Shown one piece after another: positions 48,849 through 61,396 of a stretch of 64,000 nt of DNA. The position numbers and the translations under genes were made by a program. Location of the stretch: NCBI GenBank assembly GCA_948956705.1, contig CARCZS010000002.1, positions 72,276 to 136,275 on the forward strand, in the 5' to 3' direction. The notes under the pieces were generated by a model that was not told the DNA's origin, made no database searches, and saw only the letters and a list, made by a program, of their open reading frames with translations. The stretch's first letter is position 1. Each line of letters begins with the position of its first letter. This DNA is from an uncultured Phocaeicola sp. GTDB lineage: Bacteria; Bacteroidota; Bacteroidia; Bacteroidales; Bacteroidaceae.

Positions 48849-51821
48849 TTATGCCTTCTTTTCTTCTTCGGGCATCTTGTGACCCAAGGTCAGGTAAGCT
48901 ACCGGAGCGGCAATGAACAATGAAGTCAAAGTACCGATAACGACACCCAGAATCATTGCAAATGCGAAACTGCGGATACTGTCTCCACCCAATACGAAGA
49001 TACACAACAATACAATCAATGTACTCAGTGAAGTATTGATAGTACGGGCCAAAGTAGTATTCAGTGAATCATTGAACAACTGCATACGGTTACGTTTCGG
49101 ATACAAGCCGAAGAACTCACGGATACGGTCGAAGATAACCACCTTGTCATTGATAGAATAACCGATAGCAGTCAGGATAGCACCAATGAATGTCTGGTCG
49201 ATTTCCAATGAGAAAGGAACCCAGCCATAGCACAATGAGTAAGCACCGATAATCAAAGTGGTATCCACAGCCAATGCAACCGTTGCACCGACACTATATG
49301 CCACATTGCGGAAACGCAACAGGATATACAAACCGATAGCAACCAACGCAAGCAATACAGACCAGATAGCGGAAGTCTTGATATCGTCAGCAATACTGGG
49401 ACCCACCTTCTGAGAGCTGATGATTGAACCGCCTGCACGGTTATCACGGTCGATAAATATTTCCAGTGTAGTGCCTTCGCCTAGCAAGTTACCGTCTTTC
49501 AAAGACTGATACAGGAACTCTTCAATTTCAGAGTCGATTGTAGGAGAGTCTTCAGTGATACGGTAGTTGGTAGTGATACGGATGGTTTTCTTGTCTGTAC
49601 CCAAAGCGATAGCCTGTACGTTATCTTCAGTAATCTTCTGTTTCAGCAGGTCGCGAACAGTTTCCGGTTCTACTTGCTGTTCAAACTGAACCACAAAGTT
49701 ACGTCCGCCGGTGAAGTCGATACTCTGAGCCAAACCGCGGAGAACGAATGAAACCACACACGCTACAATAATGATACCGAATACAGTGAACGAACGTTTC
49801 ATCATACCCATAAAGTTATAATGAACATTCTGCATCAGATTCTTAGAAATGCCTGTCGTAAATGTCAATCCCAACCATTTGTCTTTGTTCATGAAGTGTT
49901 CGTAAACCACACGTGTCAAGAACACGGCAGTAAAGAATGAACAGAGGATACCGATAATCAGTGTGGTAGCAAAACCGCGGATAGGACCTGTACCGAAATA
50001 GAACAGGATGATACCGGTAATGATTGAAGTCAAGTTAGAGTCAAAGATAGCTGAGAATGCATTCGAGTAACCGTCAGCCAAAGCAGCCTTGACACCCTTT
50101 CCTGCTCTCAATTCTTCTTTTGTACGTTCGTAAATCAATACGTTGGCATCCACTGCCATACCCAGTGAAAGCACCATACCGGCAATACCCGACATTGTCA
50201 ATGCAGCCTGGAATGAAGTAAGGATACCCAGCGTAAAGAAGAAGTTCACAACCAAGGCACAGTTGGCAACCATACCCGGAATCAATCCGTACATAGCACA
50301 CATGTAAATCATCAACAGAATCAATGCCACTACGAATGAAATGATACCTTGATTGATAGATTCCTGACCCAATGACGGACCAACGATATCTTCCTGAACG
50401 ATACGTGCGGGAGCCGGCATCTTACCAGACTTCAATACGTTAGCCAAGTCCTTTGTTACTTCGGGAGTAAAGTGACCGGTAATCTGAGAATGTCCGCCGG
50501 TGATTTCACCGTTTACGTTAGGAGCACTATATACATAGCCGTCCAATACGATAGCGATAGCCTTATTTACATTATTCTTAGTCAAGACAGCCCAGCGACG
50601 AGAACCGTCAGTGTTCATAGACATACTTACGCAAGGTTTGCCAAAACTGTCGAACTCATCCTTGGCATCAGTAATCACGTCACCTTCCAACGGAGCGCGT
50701 CCATTACGTTCGCTTGACTTGATGGCATATAATTCGAAGATACGTCCGGTCTTGTCGAAATCAGCACCTTTCACGCCCCATTTCAGGCGAAGGTCTTTCG
50801 GCAACATTTCTTTTACCTCTTTCATGGCAAGGTAAGTATTTACCTGGGCAGTATCTTTATAATCAGCATAACCTACCACACAGCTACCATTCGGGTTCAA
50901 CTGAAGAATAGAAGCCAACGGGTGTTCTTTCTTCATTTGTTCCATAGCAACAGTGTTGTTTGCAGATTCACCCTTCAATGCAGCAGCCAGACTGTCGGCA
51001 GCAGATACCGTCTTTGTATCGGCAGTCTCAACGGCAGTAGAGTCAGTAGCAACATCATCAGTAGCAAGGATAGCACGCAATCTGTTATCGGCAGCAGTCA
51101 GATAAGGATAGATTTCTTTAGCATCGAAAGTTTCCCAGAACTCAAGGTTAGCAGAACCCTGCAAGAGTTTTCTCACACGTTCCGGTTCTTTGATACCCGG
51201 AAGTTCCACCATGATACGTCCCATCTTGCCTTCCAAAGCCTGGATATTAGGCTGAACCACACCGAAGCGGTCGATACGGGTACGCAATACATTATAAGAG
51301 TTATCAATGGCAGCTTTGACTTCTTCGCGCAATACCTTTTCTACGTCAGCGTCAGAGCTGCGGGTATTTACTTTGTCTTTCAACTGCTGAGTAGCGAACA
51401 GTTCAGCCAACTTTCCTTGTGGAGCTTCTTTCTTGTATTCTCTGACAAACAGAGTAATAAAGTCGTCCTGACTGGTAATAGACTGTTTGGCAGCTTCTGA
51501 TATAGCCTTGTTGAAAGCTTCATCGGTTTTGTTGTCGGCCAATGCCTTCACCACATCCGGTACAGAAACTTCAAGGATAACGTTCATACCACCTTTAAGG
51601 TCCAGACCCAGACCAATCTCCATCTCACGACACTGTTTCAGCGTATAACTACCCAGATAAACTTTTTCATTCTGCATAGAATCAAGGTAGTGTGCTTCAC
51701 CCTTCGGATCTTGTGCCGCTTTGTTCATGTGATAGCGGGTCACAAAAGAGAAAGAAAGATAAAACACACATACAAGGGTAAGTAATACCGCAAAAACCTT
51801 TACAAATCCTTTGTTTTGCAT
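48849..51821 (-). CDS. secDF: Fused SecDF protein translocase subunit
   Basis: 990 residues, SecD followed by SecF in one chain. SecD part: N-terminal membrane segment, 'GLDLKGGMNVILEVSVPDVV', a large periplasmic head with 'YVYSAPNVNGEITGGHSQIT', and 'GMVLSLGMAVDANVLIYERT' (the D4-D5 motif). SecF part from about residue 640: 'IDFTGGRNFVVQFEQQV' and 'AIGYSINDKVVIFDRIREFF'. It uses the proton gradient to pull secreted proteins across the inner membrane after SecA. The insertion around residues 250-290 is rich in A, D, T and S. Confidence 0.98.
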   Translation of the reverse strand: MQNKGFVKVFAVLLTLVCVFYLSFSFVTRYHMNKAAQDPKGEAHYLDSMQNEKVYLGSYTLKQCREMEIGLGLDLKGGMNVILEVSVPDVVKALADNKTDEAFNKAISEAAKQSITSQDDFITLFVREYKKEAPQGKLAELFATQQLKDKVNTRSSDADVEKVLREEVKAAIDNSYNVLRTRIDRFGVVQPNIQALEGKMGRIMVELPGIKEPERVRKLLQGSANLEFWETFDAKEIYPYLTAADNRLRAILATDDVATDSTAVETADTKTVSAADSLAAALKGESANNTVAMEQMKKEHPLASILQLNPNGSCVVGYADYKDTAQVNTYLAMKEVKEMLPKDLRLKWGVKGADFDKTGRIFELYAIKSSERNGRAPLEGDVITDAKDEFDSFGKPCVSMSMNTDGSRRWAVLTKNNVNKAIAIVLDGYVYSAPNVNGEITGGHSQITGHFTPEVTKDLANVLKSGKMPAPARIVQEDIVGPSLGQESINQGIISFVVALILLMIYMCAMYGLIPGMVANCALVVNFFFTLGILTSFQAALTMSGIAGMVLSLGMAVDANVLIYERTKEELRAGKGVKAALADGYSNAFSAIFDSNLTSIITGIILFYFGTGPIRGFATTLIIGILCSFFTAVFLTRVVYEHFMNKDKWLGLTFTTGISKNLMQNVHYNFMGMMKRSFTVFGIIIVACVVSFVLRGLAQSIDFTGGRNFVVQFEQQVEPETVRDLLKQKITEDNVQAIALGTDKKTIRITTNYRITEDSPTIDSEIEEFLYQSLKDGNLLGEGTTLEIFIDRDNRAGGSIISSQKVGPSIADDIKTSAIWSVLLALVAIGLYILLRFRNVAYSVGATVALAVDTTLIIGAYSLCYGWVPFSLEIDQTFIGAILTAIGYSINDKVVIFDRIREFFGLYPKRNRMQLFNDSLNTTLARTINTSLSTLIVLLCIFVLGGDSIRSFAFAMILGVVIGTLTSLFIAAPVAYLTLGHKMPEEEKKA

Positions 51822-51879
51822 GTTACTTTGAAATTTATTATTTTTACTTTTTGATTAATTCTTAGTTTATACAAGGTTG

Positions 51880-51887
51880 CAAATATA
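51880..51887 (-). promoter_or_regulatory. -7 box of secDF
   Basis: TATATTTG on the minus strand, 59 bases before the start codon. No clear TTTG is visible at the -33 position. Confidence 0.45.
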
Positions 51888-51947
51888 GTTTTTTTTTCAC
51901 ATTCGCACGGCATGAAACACAAATATTTGAATTTCAAACAAGAAAAA

Positions 51948-51974
51948 AGGCTGCAAAAGTATATTTCGCAGCCT
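51948..51974 (-). terminator. Terminator of the M3 peptidase transcript
   Basis: AGGCTGC and GCAGCCT form a 7-bp stem; on the minus strand the hairpin is followed by TTTTTTC. It lies 26 bases after the peptidase stop. Confidence 0.75.
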
Positions 51975-51999
51975 AATTTATTCTATTTCATGGGGTATT

Positions 52000-54093
52000 T
52001 TATTTCAGTCCTCTGTTTTTAAGCAATGGTTCCAAGCTCGGTTCGGCACCGCGGAACGTTCTGTAAAGCACCATAGGATCTTCTGTTCCACCCTTTTCCA
52101 GAACATTCCGGCGGAAAGAGTCTGCGGTATTTTTATCGAACAATCCATGTTCCTTGAAAGCTTCAAAGGCATCTGCGTCCAATACTTCCGCCCACAGATA
52201 ACTGTAATATCCGGCAGCATAACCGCTAAGAATATGGTTGAAGTAGGTGGCACGATAACGGGGTGCGATTTCAGGAATCAAGCCCAGCTTGTCCATCACC
52301 GTCTTTTCAAAGGCCACTACATCCAGATTTTCGGTGTCGGTCAGATTATGCAATTCCATATCGAGCAAGGCGGCTGCCAACAGTTCGGTTGTCATAAATC
52401 CCTGATTGAAGGTATCTTGGTCCTGTATCTTCCGAATCAATTCATCGGGAATCACCTCACCAGTCTTATAGTGCTTGGCATATACCTTCAGCACTTCCGG
52501 CTCCATAGCCCAGTGTTCCATTATCTGCGAAGGCAGCTCCACAAAGTCCTGAGCTACATTCGTACCCGATACGCCCAAATAGTTACATTTGGTCAGCATT
52601 CCGTGAAGAGCATGTCCGAATTCGTGGAACATTGTCTCCACTTCGTCCAGTGTCAGCAACGAAGGCATATCGCCTGCGGGCTTTGTAAAGCTGGCCACAT
52701 TATAAATCAATGGCCGCACATCGCCTGCCTGCTGGCGGAAGTTATCCATCCAAGCTCCCCCACGCTTGCCTGCACGAGGGAAATAATCGGCATAGAACAA
52801 CCCCAAATAAGAGCCGTCGGCATCTTTCACCTCATAAACCTTCACATCCGGTTCGTAAACAGGAATATTATTCAGTTCTGTCAAAGTAATGCCATACAAT
52901 TGATTGGCAACATAATACAAACCGTTGCGCACATCATCCAAACTGAAATAAGGCTTGATTTCATCCTCATTCAGATTATATTTCTGTTGACGAAGTTTTT
53001 CGGCATAATACCACCAGTCCCATGCGGCAAGCTTCTCTCCTTTTCCTTCTTTATCCATGATTTTCTGCAATTCGGCAGCTTCCGCCTTTGCATTTTTCAA
53101 GGAATATCCCCACAGATTATTCAAGAAATCCATCACTGCCTTAGCGTTCTTTGCCATATTCTCATCCAACACGAAATTGGCATAGCAATCAAAGCCTAAC
53201 AAATTGGCTTTCTCTAAGCGTAAAGAAATAATTCTCTTCAGAATCTCTTTATTATCGTTGGCATCCCCATTATTGCCGCGATTGACATAGGCCTCATAAA
53301 TATTCTTTCTCAGCCCGCGGTTGTCGGCATACTGCAATAGCGGCAAACGGCTTGAGTTCTGCAAGGTAAACAGCCACTTACCTTCTTTTCCGGCAGCCTT
53401 GGCCTCTTCCGCCGCACCTGCTTTTACCCATTCCGGCAATCCTGCCAGTTCTGCTTCGTCCTCTATAACCAGCTGGTAAGCATTATTTTCATTCAAGACA
53501 TGATTGCTGAACGTAATAGCCAGTGTAGACAGTTCTTTATTTATCTCCCTAAGACGGTCTTGCTTCCCAGCATCCAATCCTGCGCCCGCACGCACAAACG
53601 CTTTATAATATTTATCCAAAAGGCGATGTTGCTCTGTGGTCAGCGTTATTTTGCCTTCTTGCTCCTGTTGCTGCACAGCAGCCACACGCTTATATAAATC
53701 CTGATTCAGATAAATATTATCATTATGTCCGGAAAGCACGGGAGCAATCTTTTCGCTCAATGCACTCATCGCATCATTCGTGTCGGCCTCCGTCAATGCA
53801 AAGAAGACACCCCTGACACGTGCCAGTGTCTTTCCGCTATTATCCAACGCTACAATCGTATTCTCGAAGTCGGGAGCTTCCTGATTCTCCACAATTGCTT
53901 TTATCTCGGCATTCTGTTCTTCTATGCCTTTTAAGAATGCAGGCTCATAGTGCTCTATCTTGATTTTATCAAAATCGGGAGCGCCATACTCTGTCTGAAA
54001 CTCCGTAAAGAACGGATTCGTTTCTGTCTTTTGTTCACATGCACACATTATACAACAAGTTGCTAACGTAAATACTAGTTTCTTCATACTCAT
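52000..54093 (-). CDS. dcp: M3-family dipeptidyl carboxypeptidase, lipoprotein
   Basis: 697 residues. N-terminal lipoprotein-type signal (MKKLVFTLATCCIMCAC) with a cysteine after A. The zinc motif 'MFHEFGHALHGML' plus the downstream glutamate region 'FVELPSQIMEHW' identify the M3 thimet-like fold; the length fits Dcp (about 680). It removes C-terminal dipeptides from short peptides, probably in the periplasm. It is the last gene of a minus-strand cluster with two rhomboid proteases and an EEP-family protein. Confidence 0.93.
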   Translation of the reverse strand: MSMKKLVFTLATCCIMCACEQKTETNPFFTEFQTEYGAPDFDKIKIEHYEPAFLKGIEEQNAEIKAIVENQEAPDFENTIVALDNSGKTLARVRGVFFALTEADTNDAMSALSEKIAPVLSGHNDNIYLNQDLYKRVAAVQQQEQEGKITLTTEQHRLLDKYYKAFVRAGAGLDAGKQDRLREINKELSTLAITFSNHVLNENNAYQLVIEDEAELAGLPEWVKAGAAEEAKAAGKEGKWLFTLQNSSRLPLLQYADNRGLRKNIYEAYVNRGNNGDANDNKEILKRIISLRLEKANLLGFDCYANFVLDENMAKNAKAVMDFLNNLWGYSLKNAKAEAAELQKIMDKEGKGEKLAAWDWWYYAEKLRQQKYNLNEDEIKPYFSLDDVRNGLYYVANQLYGITLTELNNIPVYEPDVKVYEVKDADGSYLGLFYADYFPRAGKRGGAWMDNFRQQAGDVRPLIYNVASFTKPAGDMPSLLTLDEVETMFHEFGHALHGMLTKCNYLGVSGTNVAQDFVELPSQIMEHWAMEPEVLKVYAKHYKTGEVIPDELIRKIQDQDTFNQGFMTTELLAAALLDMELHNLTDTENLDVVAFEKTVMDKLGLIPEIAPRYRATYFNHILSGYAAGYYSYLWAEVLDADAFEAFKEHGLFDKNTADSFRRNVLEKGGTEDPMVLYRTFRGAEPSLEPLLKNRGLK

Positions 54094-54114
54094 ATTAAAT
54101 TAAAGGTAAACGAA

Positions 54115-55194
54115 TTATTTCTTTGCCACAAAACACCAGATGGGATAATGATCCGAACTCTTTATTGTCTTGTCTACCGTACATTGATAAGATTCCAAAT
54201 TCTTACTCAACAGGATATGATCGATACGAAAATAAAAATGGTTCTGATTATAAGATATCCCGAATCCGTTGCCCGACTGTACAAAAGCATCATTCAGCTC
54301 CTTCCCGATTACCCGGTGGGCATAAGATAAAGGAGAATCATTAAAATCACCGCAGACAATCACTCCCCCACCTTTAAAACCGGCAACCAATTTTGCTATG
54401 GAGTCAGCTTGCGAAGCGCGGATAGCCGAAGCCTCCGCCAGTTTGCCTATCAGCAAGCGAGAGCCTTCCGACACTTTGGCCTTATCCGGGTCTTTTATCA
54501 TCTCCCGATAGACAGCCTTGTCTTTCTCCGTCAACTTATTGGATTCCAGATGATTATTAACCACCAGCAAGGTGTCTCCCTTCACATTTATCGTATAGGC
54601 TACAGACCCATTGGTGCGGCTTTCATAGTCGACCGGATGCGCCGACAAGATAGGATAGCGTGAGTAACACCCCACCCCATTGACACCGGTCAGCTTATAG
54701 TAATGCTTATACGGATAGTCCCTCAAAGCATAATCCACATCCTTTTTAGTCAACCGATTGCTCAATATATATTCTTGCAGACAAATAATATCCGCATTAC
54801 TGTTTCGCAGATATTCCAATACCGAATTAGGGTTATCCTTCAAGTTAGGATGTCCCTGTTCAAACGCCATCGTATTGTATGACAATATTTTAATGGCATC
54901 CTTAGGAGGTTCTTTTCCGAACAGATTGACAGGCATATAAGTGCGGATAGCGCCAAAGCAACAGAAAAAAGTCAGGAGAGACAGCAAAGCATACCTGCGG
55001 TATACCACCAGCCAAAAGAGAAAGAATAAAACATTCGCTATTAGAAAAGCCGGAAACGCAAGGCCGGCACACGACCACACAGGGTGCTCCACCGGATTGA
55101 TGTAAGAACTATACGCACAAATCAGCAATAATACCGCCATGCATATATTTATCCCCAATAATATCCAACCTAAAAGCCGACCGATATATTTCAT
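54115..55194 (-). CDS. Membrane-anchored endonuclease/exonuclease/phosphatase family protein
   Basis: 359 residues. The first 100 hold three membrane segments. The remainder is an EEP domain: 'ILSYNTMAFEQGHPNLKDNP' (first strand and metal site), 'IICLQEY' (catalytic glutamate), 'VVNNHLES', 'VCGDFNDSP' and 'SSDHYPIWC' (final Asp-His). The soluble domain probably faces the periplasm. The substrate may be a phosphodiester or phospholipid; DNA is not implied. It starts 3 bases after the rhomboid gene ends. Confidence 0.9.
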   Translation of the reverse strand: MKYIGRLLGWILLGINICMAVLLLICAYSSYINPVEHPVWSCAGLAFPAFLIANVLFFLFWLVVYRRYALLSLLTFFCCFGAIRTYMPVNLFGKEPPKDAIKILSYNTMAFEQGHPNLKDNPNSVLEYLRNSNADIICLQEYILSNRLTKKDVDYALRDYPYKHYYKLTGVNGVGCYSRYPILSAHPVDYESRTNGSVAYTINVKGDTLLVVNNHLESNKLTEKDKAVYREMIKDPDKAKVSEGSRLLIGKLAEASAIRASQADSIAKLVAGFKGGGVIVCGDFNDSPLSYAHRVIGKELNDAFVQSGNGFGISYNQNHFYFRIDHILLSKNLESYQCTVDKTIKSSDHYPIWCFVAKK

Positions 55195-55197
55195 ATT

Positions 55198-56091
55198 CTA
55201 TTTTTTACTTGCATCAAACAAGCTTTTCTTCTCATCCGACGTAAGACTGTCATAACCAGACTTCCTCAGTTTGTCCAATATGCGGTCTATCTCGTCACTA
55301 TTCTGCTTCTTACGGGCATTATAGTCATAATCCTTCGCCTTATCGCCATAATGCACTTTCATTTTGGGCTTCTTCGGAGAACGACGTACCGTAAATCCGC
55401 CTGCCACCCAATCGATAAAACGGTTAATCCACGCCGTTGCATCATGTCCGCGAGTCAGCCCGGAGGCAAACCACCATCCGGCCAATGCCCCTCCCAAGTG
55501 TGCAATATGCCCGCCGGCATTGCCCGAGGTCATAAACAGCAAATCAGTCACCACCATAAACAGGGCCACATATTTCAACCGCACCGTTCCGATAAACATG
55601 AAATGTACCGGATAGTCAGGCTCACGGACAGCCGTTGCCACCACAATAGCCAATACAGAAGCCGAGGCCCCCAATAAATAAGAATAATAAAGTGAATCAC
55701 TGAAATATGGAAAGACATTGTAAGCCAACATATAAAGCAAACCGCCACAAAACCCGCCTAAGATATACAAGCCGCGGAAATGCCTGGCCGAGAAGAAAGA
55801 AAGGAACAACTGTCCGAACCAATAGAGCCACAGCATATTAAACAGCAAGTGCAACACTCCGGCATGCATAAACATATAAGTAAACAGAGACCACGGCTGC
55901 CTGATAAACTGCACCGTCCATGCAGGCAACTCCAGATATTGCAGAATAAATGCACCGTTACGGTTAAACAGCATCCACAGAATTCCCAAAAGGGATGTCA
56001 ATACAAACACCCCCACATTAATATATATAAACTGGATATATATATTACCCCGATTGAAACTGTTCTTTAAATCAGTAATAAAACTGCCCAT
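55198..56091 (-). CDS. Rhomboid-family intramembrane serine protease
   Basis: 297 residues with six or more membrane segments. Catalytic serine in 'LGASASVLAIVVATA' (GxSx) and histidine in 'GHIAHLGGALAGWWF'; 'YMFMHAGVLHLLFNMLWLYW' is the HxxxN loop. A cytosolic C-terminal tail of about 80 charged residues follows (DKAKDYDYNARKKQ), longer than in GlpG-type enzymes. The start overlaps the end of the upstream rhomboid gene by 20 bases, so the two are made together. Confidence 0.93.
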   Translation of the reverse strand: MGSFITDLKNSFNRGNIYIQFIYINVGVFVLTSLLGILWMLFNRNGAFILQYLELPAWTVQFIRQPWSLFTYMFMHAGVLHLLFNMLWLYWFGQLFLSFFSARHFRGLYILGGFCGGLLYMLAYNVFPYFSDSLYYSYLLGASASVLAIVVATAVREPDYPVHFMFIGTVRLKYVALFMVVTDLLFMTSGNAGGHIAHLGGALAGWWFASGLTRGHDATAWINRFIDWVAGGFTVRRSPKKPKMKVHYGDKAKDYDYNARKKQNSDEIDRILDKLRKSGYDSLTSDEKKSLFDASKK

Positions 56092-56749
56092 TATTATTCT
56101 TTTTTCTCCAATACATTATTAATATAAAGCCAAATATCATTCCTCCCAAATGAGCGAAATGAGCAATGCCGTCAGCCGAGCTTCCGAAACCCAAGTAAAT
56201 CTCCAACGCTGCATATCCCATCACAAAGTACTTCGCCTTGATAGGAAACGGAATGGGAAATACAAACATCTGACTATTGGGAAACAACATACCGAAAGCC
56301 AGCAAAATAGCATATACGGCTCCCGATGCCCCCACAGTAGTCATCAAATTGAGATATTCCGCCATCGGAATCACAGCAATTCCCGTATTGACCCCCTCAT
56401 AATTGACCAACTCAGTGGCATACTGGATATATTGCACCCCCTCCTGCACCAGACCGGCACCGATACCGCACAATATATAATAGAACAGAAAACGTTTCGG
56501 CCCCCAAACCAGTTCAAGCGTACGCCCAAACATCCACACAGCAAACATGTTAAAAAATATGTGTTGAAAATTGGCATGCATAAACATATATGTAATCAAC
56601 TGTGCAGGGTTAAAATCAGAAGCCAAAAAGAAATGCAGTCCCAGCAAGTCATTTAAGTTAATCCCATATTTTGTGGCCACCACACTTCCGAAAAAGCATA
56701 GCACGTTTATTATCAATATATTCTTTGTTACAACAGGTATACTATTCAT
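56072..56749 (-). CDS. Rhomboid-family intramembrane serine protease
   Basis: 225 residues, compact six-segment form. Catalytic serine in 'VGASGAVYAILLAFG', histidine in 'IAHFAHLGGMIFGF', and 'YMFMHANFQHIFFNMFAVWM' as the HxxxN region. It cleaves membrane proteins within the bilayer; substrate unknown. First gene of the four-gene minus-strand cluster; TAAATTTG on the minus strand (56789-56782) is a likely -7 box. Confidence 0.93.
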   Translation of the reverse strand: MNSIPVVTKNILIINVLCFFGSVVATKYGINLNDLLGLHFFLASDFNPAQLITYMFMHANFQHIFFNMFAVWMFGRTLELVWGPKRFLFYYILCGIGAGLVQEGVQYIQYATELVNYEGVNTGIAVIPMAEYLNLMTTVGASGAVYAILLAFGMLFPNSQMFVFPIPFPIKAKYFVMGYAALEIYLGFGSSADGIAHFAHLGGMIFGFILIMYWRKKNNNGQFYY

Positions 56750-56871
56750 ATTCTTTTCTTCTATAATTCATTGATTGCTTGCAAATTTACAATTTTATTC
56801 TGTTATTCAGCAGAAAAACCCCATTCTCTTACGTTTTTTTGATTTTTGGCTTATCTTTTTTAGGCTATCTG

Positions 56872-56902
56872 TTTGATTTCTAATTTTGAAACTTTATATT
56901 TG
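56872..56902 (+). promoter_or_regulatory. Consensus promoter of the HU gene
   Basis: TTTG (56872-56875), 19 bases, TATATTTG (56895-56902). Exact match at both boxes and spacing, as expected for an abundant protein. Confidence 0.8.
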
Positions 56903-56955
56903 TCCTTGATTTTGAAAATTCTTTTGTGTTACATTAATAATTAATCATTTTCATT

Positions 56956-57228
56956 ATGAATAAGGCAGATCTTATCAGCGCAGTAGCCGCTGAATCAGGC
57001 TTGAGCAAAGCCGATGCAAAGAAAGCTGTTGAAGGAGTGGTTTCAGCAGTTTCAAACGCTCTGAAGAGTGGTGACAAAGTATCTTTAGTTGGTTTCGGTA
57101 CTTTCTCTGTTGTAGAAAAAGCAGAAAGAATGGGTATCAACCCGGCGACCAAAGAGTCTATCACCATTAAAGCAAGAAAAGCAATCAAATTCAAGGCTGG
57201 TGCTGAATTATCGGAAGAAATCCAATAA
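56956..57228 (+). CDS. HU-family DNA-binding protein
   Basis: 90 residues, the standard HU length. 'MNKADLISAVAAESGLSKAD' and 'ALKSGDKVSLVGFGTFSVVE' are the HU helices and strand; 'GINPATKESITIKARKAIKF' is the DNA-bending arm with the proline that intercalates. It wraps and bends chromosomal DNA. It has its own promoter and terminator. Confidence 0.97.
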   Translation: MNKADLISAVAAESGLSKADAKKAVEGVVSAVSNALKSGDKVSLVGFGTFSVVEKAERMGINPATKESITIKARKAIKFKAGAELSEEIQ

Positions 57229-57262
57229 ATTGCTTATTTTAAACGTAAAGGACTTAAGAGAG

Positions 57263-57287
57263 GGGCGCCAGCAATAGCGCCCTTTTT
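57263..57287 (+). terminator. Terminator of the HU gene
   Basis: GGGCGC (57263-57268) and GCGCCC (57277-57282) with an 8-base loop, followed by TTTTT. It ends 20 bases before the GH2 gene starts. Confidence 0.85.
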
Positions 57288-57301
57288 CTTTAAACAACTG
57301 A

Positions 57302-60547
<3,246 letters not shown>

Positions 60548-60560
60548 TCTTTTAAACTCT

Positions 60561-60594
60561 GCCATGGGATATTGGAAAGAACCCCATGGCAGGG
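60561..60594 (+). terminator. Terminator of the beta-galactosidase gene
   Basis: GCCATGGG (60561-60568) and CCCATGGC (60583-60590) form a perfect 8-bp stem, followed by AGGGTTTT. It lies 14 bases after the stop. Confidence 0.7.
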
Positions 60595-60821
60595 TTTTAG
60601 ATATTCCCCTTTCATTAAAGTTCCCATATCAGCCGGATTATTTCTTCACACGTATATACGCATCGGGCTACACGTACGTACGCATAAGCCTATGCATATA
60701 TGTCATTTGATTAACGCAACCTTCAGCTAATAACAATCTGCCGGTCATTCAGGATGTCACTACATCTTGCGGTTGCACCAAGGTGAGTTACAGCAAGGAA
60801 CCATTTTAATAAGATGATAAC

Positions 60822-60955
60822 CGTGTATTGAAATACAAAGGCATCCCCGCTTCGGTTAATGATAGCAGGGAATGCCAAATAAATAAAGTTTAATTTAGAG
60901 AAACCCTTCCTTCCCTTGGGTTTCTCCTTAAAGAAAGGAGGATTAGTCCGATGCA
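60822..60955 (-). ncRNA. Possible minus-strand structured RNA in the 460-base gap
   Basis: The gap 60,548-61,007 has no convincing gene. On the minus strand, TTG, 20 bases, TAACTTTG (about 60955-60962) forms a candidate promoter. Downstream lie a perfect 9-bp hairpin (GAGAAACCC/GGGTTTCTC, about 60898-60928) and an imperfect one (GGCAT..GC/GC..ATGCC, about 60838-60875) followed by TTTGTATTTC. This could be a small RNA, but nothing else supports it. Confidence 0.25.
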
Positions 60956-60961
60956 AAGTTA

Positions 60962-61039
60962 ATGGAAATAATCAGAATCTACAAGTAATGTATTTGCTTT
61001 TTCTGCGGTGGAGTTCTTTCCGACAAAAGATGAAAACAA
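60962..61039 (+). promoter_or_regulatory. Conserved leader upstream of NVEALA gene, copy 1
   Basis: These 78 bases match 63357-63434 at 73 positions and lie just before the first NVEALA gene. Outside the block the two upstream regions do not match. It may hold a promoter (tgtatttgc is a near -7 box), an RNA element or a tiny leader frame: ATG at 60988 opens a 28-codon frame whose stop overlaps the NVEALA ATG (ATGA), while the frame from 60962 is interrupted by TAA. Confidence 0.55.
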
Positions 61040-61070
61040 GATTAATGAATCATCGAAGAATAAAACGAAG

Positions 61071-61319
61071 ATGAAAAAGAATATTTTGAAAACAACACTG
61101 GTTGCGACATTTGCTCTGCTGGCAGGGTATAATGTGTACAACTCTCAGAAGTCGGATGTGATGTCTGAATTGGTTTTAGCTAATGTGGAAGCATTGGCTG
61201 ATGACAATGAAATTGAGAATTATCATGGATTTGCTCTTAAATCATATACAAATGGATGTAAAATTTGCCAACGCGAAGACAGTAGCATTTGCAACGTCCA
61301 TAATCAGGTTCCCTGCTAA
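61071..61319 (+). CDS. NVEALA-family secreted peptide precursor (82 aa)
   Basis: The start MKKNILKTTLVATFALLAGY at 61071 is chosen because this N-terminus recurs in the second copy. After the hydrophobic leader comes 'LVLANVEALADDNE', the NVEALA motif that names the family and may be a cleavage point. The remainder carries four cysteines (GCKIC, ICNVH, PC), so it may be disulphide-linked. Such peptides are typical of Bacteroides and lie with 6-bladed beta-propeller lipoproteins, as here. Function not known. Confidence 0.85.
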   Translation: MKKNILKTTLVATFALLAGYNVYNSQKSDVMSELVLANVEALADDNEIENYHGFALKSYTNGCKICQREDSSICNVHNQVPC

Positions 61320-61327
61320 TTAATATT

Positions 61328-61379
61328 TAATTGCTTATTTATATGATTTTATCTTATAAGATTAATAAATAAGCAATTA
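61328..61379 (+). terminator. Large AT-rich hairpin after the NVEALA gene
   Basis: 61328-61342 and 61365-61379 are perfect 15-base inverted arms (core TTGCTTATTTAT). It lies between the peptide gene and the propeller gene and probably terminates or stabilises the peptide mRNA, letting the peptide be made in excess. Confidence 0.55.
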
Positions 61380-61396
61380 TATCACATAATAGAAAT

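Noticed and set aside
60723..60956. 77-codon minus-strand open frame in the gap after beta-galactosidase
   Set aside because: It runs through two hairpins, has no recognisable domain and its start overlaps the candidate promoter; judged non-coding.
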